A stretch of 64,000 bases of DNA, taken from Pseudoalteromonas phenolica. Its GTDB lineage: Bacteria > Pseudomonadota > Gammaproteobacteria > Enterobacterales > Alteromonadaceae. The notes beneath the pieces are model-generated. The model had not been told where the DNA came from. It saw only the letters and a list, made by a program, of their open reading frames with translations, and searched no databases. Location: assembly GCF_005886345.1 (NCBI RefSeq), contig NZ_PNEC01000053.1:40593-104592 (forward strand). Reading direction: 5' to 3'. Made by a program: the position numbers and the translations under genes. Shown piece after piece: positions 62,154 through 64,000 of this stretch. Numbering within the stretch: the first letter of the stretch is position 1; every line of letters begins with the position of its first letter.

Positions 62154-63548
62154 ATGAGTATGTCAAATGCGCCAAAAAAAAATTTTCTATTCAAAAAAGA
62201 TTCACCTTCTACCCCATCACCCGCCTCCAAACCGAAGCAAGATACTTGGCAAGTATTAATCGTAGATGACGACGATGGTGTCCACAAATTATCTAAACTA
62301 GTCTTAAATACATACCAGTATAAAGGTAAAAGCCTCTCTATATTTCATGCTTATAACTTCGATCAGGCTCTTGAGCAAATCCAAACTATTGAAGACTTAT
62401 CGCTTATTTTACTAGATGTGGTAATGGAAACAGATGATGCAGGACTCAGAGTAGCAAAACATGTTCGTGAAGAATTTAGCAATACGTTAGTCAGGATAAT
62501 TCTAAGAACCGGCCAACCTGGCGATATGCCAGAACACGAGGTCATGCTCAATTACGATATCAATGATTATAAATCAAAGACCGAATTAACTAGTCAAAGA
62601 CTTTTTTCTTCGATCACAGCCTCACTCAGGGCCTACGAACACCTTATCCAATTAGATAAAATGGCCAAAGAGCTTTCAATTTTTAACGAGAATCTAGAAG
62701 CCAAAGTTGCAAAGCGCACAAAACAACTGGAACAAGCCAACGCTGATTTAAGAAATACCTTAAACGAATTAGAAGAAACTAAACAACAACTCATTCATTC
62801 TGAAAAGCTAGCGTCAATTGGTCAACTTGCAGCTGGCGTAGCACATGAAATAAACACGCCTCTTGGTTATGTATCAAGCAATATAGAATCCCTAGCAGAA
62901 CATCTAGATGATGTTAAGTTGGCATGGTCAGATTTTGAAAAAAGCAGTTCAGAACTAGCTGCTCAGCTTTCTAATAAACATGACCTTGAATTCATTTTTG
63001 ATGACACTAACACTATTATTGAAAGTGTCGAGAATGGTCTAAAACGGATACGCGTCATTTCAAAAGATCTAGGGCATTTTTCACAGATGGAAAAATTGCC
63101 GATTGCAAATGTTGATGTCAATAAAGATGTAATACAACTTGCTGTTAATATGGTCAACTCTGAACTCAGCCCTGGTATAGACCTCGAGATGAATTTATCA
63201 GATATTCCACTAACAAGTTGCTTACCCATAGAATTAAGCCAAGTAATTATTAATATGTTAATGAATGCGAATGATGCAATAGGTGAGAATGGTAAAATAG
63301 ACGTGACGAGTCAAGTTAACAATAAACATATAAATATCATTATTTCTGACGATGGCTGTGGCATGGATCAGTCAACAGTTAATAAATTGTTTGACCCATT
63401 TTTCACCACTAAAGATGTAGGCGAAGGTACGGGATTAGGTCTATCAGTTTCACATAAGATTATTGAAAGTCATCAAGGTTCAATCAGTGTTGAAAGCGAA
63501 CTCGGCAAAGGAAGCCGTTTTACCATAGCTATCCCTATCATAAATTAA
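62154..63548 (+). CDS. Receiver-histidine kinase hybrid
   Basis: About 464 residues, cytosolic. An N-terminal receiver (~25-150) has VDDDDG and Asp in LLDVVMETDDAG; a coiled coil follows, then H-box GVAHEINTPLGY and HATPase motifs NANDAIGENG, DDGCGMD and GEGTGLGLSVS. The receiver is very like that of the HD-GYP protein at 3.3 kb (ILRTGQPG...NYDINDYK). With receiver before kinase, it likely relays a signal from another kinase. ATG 62154 follows GGGG closely; ATG 62160 is also possible, and an in-frame frame extends upstream to 62088. Confidence 0.85.
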   Translation: MSMSNAPKKNFLFKKDSPSTPSPASKPKQDTWQVLIVDDDDGVHKLSKLVLNTYQYKGKSLSIFHAYNFDQALEQIQTIEDLSLILLDVVMETDDAGLRVAKHVREEFSNTLVRIILRTGQPGDMPEHEVMLNYDINDYKSKTELTSQRLFSSITASLRAYEHLIQLDKMAKELSIFNENLEAKVAKRTKQLEQANADLRNTLNELEETKQQLIHSEKLASIGQLAAGVAHEINTPLGYVSSNIESLAEHLDDVKLAWSDFEKSSSELAAQLSNKHDLEFIFDDTNTIIESVENGLKRIRVISKDLGHFSQMEKLPIANVDVNKDVIQLAVNMVNSELSPGIDLEMNLSDIPLTSCLPIELSQVIINMLMNANDAIGENGKIDVTSQVNNKHINIIISDDGCGMDQSTVNKLFDPFFTTKDVGEGTGLGLSVSHKIIESHQGSISVESELGKGSRFTIAIPIIN

Positions 63549-64000
63549 CATGGTCCTTTTTATCTTTGTGTTATGACTTTTGTTCAAATAAAATGTTAGT
63601 AGTTTTAGCACCTGCTTGAGTCAGTTGCTAAAACTGGTAAACTTGTTTCAACCAAGTCTTAATTGAGCAACTTCGATTGCTTAGCACACTAAGATCATCT
63701 TAAATCGGCCAAATTTCACCCTGCGTATCAGTAAATTTTAACGATATAATATTAATCACATTGGTAATGTTCTGTTTTAGAGCTTAATAATATGGTGGTT
63801 GCCTTGACCGAGTAAAACAATTGCTCATTAATAAAAGTTAACTCAGACACTTGCATGCTGCATGCTAGGTTTGTGTTATTAATGGACTTTCCCTAAGGAC
63901 TACATTATTCAATGTCTTTTATCTAGAACTAACCACTTATTGCCAGATTATAGTAAGCCATGAAAATAAGCTTGTTACATATTTAACCTGAGCTGCGCAT
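63549..64000. other. Intergenic region to the window end
   Basis: No supported gene. A perfect ten-base inverted repeat (63601-63610 with 63626-63635, agttttagca and complement) lies 52 bases after the kinase gene, without a T-run. The rest shows no clear feature. Confidence 0.5.

Overview
The window is about 39-40% GC, gene-dense and coded in the gammaproteobacterial manner. The gene content (NorR/NnrS, paired bacterioferritins, many c-di-GMP and chemotaxis proteins, large TonB receptor, S9 peptidases, a LipL32-type lipoprotein, DUF3429, HopJ, DM13) points to a marine member of the Alteromonadales, most likely Pseudoalteromonas or a close relative. This placement is an inference from protein families; no rRNA is present to confirm it.

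Layout. 0-1.1 kb: a decayed IS30-family insertion sequence with two in-frame nonsense codons. 1.6-4.9 kb: a sensor histidine kinase overlapping a REC/HD-GYP c-di-GMP phosphodiesterase. 4.9-12.1 kb, minus strand: a LysE exporter, then a copper/silver block (CusA pump, CusB adaptor carrying two fused CusF-like domains, DUF411 protein, Met/Cys-rich secreted protein, small membrane protein). 12.2-16.4 kb: a large esterase-like DUF6351 candidate, a GGCT-fold protein, a lipoprotein and an orphan protein. 16.4-24.4 kb, minus strand: a six-gene unit behind a near-consensus Fur box, holding an Ig-like lipoprotein, TonB-dependent receptor, small secreted protein, di-haem peroxidase, DUF4920 protein and PepSY membrane protein. 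This is the best candidate here for an uncharacterised system.

24.6-40.9 kb: anmK, a RecQ-type helicase, a PAS chemoreceptor, hemH, a GAF-PAS-GGDEF-EAL protein, a YfcC transporter, a broken GGDEF gene, small membrane proteins, DM13, DUF3429, a GGDEF cyclase, a soluble CZB chemoreceptor, a DUF2431 methyltransferase with a C-terminal C2H2 zinc finger, and rhtA. 41-49.8 kb: an S9-family homologue whose catalytic Ser is Gly, a glycosyltransferase, a ThrE exporter, an intact S9 peptidase, a LipL32 homologue and YjdM/PhnA. 50.2-54.4 kb: two bacterioferritins with complementary loss of the haem and ferroxidase ligands, and norR divergent from nnrS with a sigma-54 promoter and NorR-type operator. 54.5-64 kb: Lrp/LysE pair, esterase, HopJ, SigZ, ArsH, PhzF, a chemoreceptor, and a REC-histidine kinase whose receiver resembles the one at 3.3 kb.

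Themes are metal and iron handling (Cus, Fur-box unit, hemH, Bfr pair, ArsH), nitric-oxide response, and c-di-GMP/chemotaxis signalling. Apart from the IS30 remnant there is no sign of phage, CRISPR, integron or tRNA genes.
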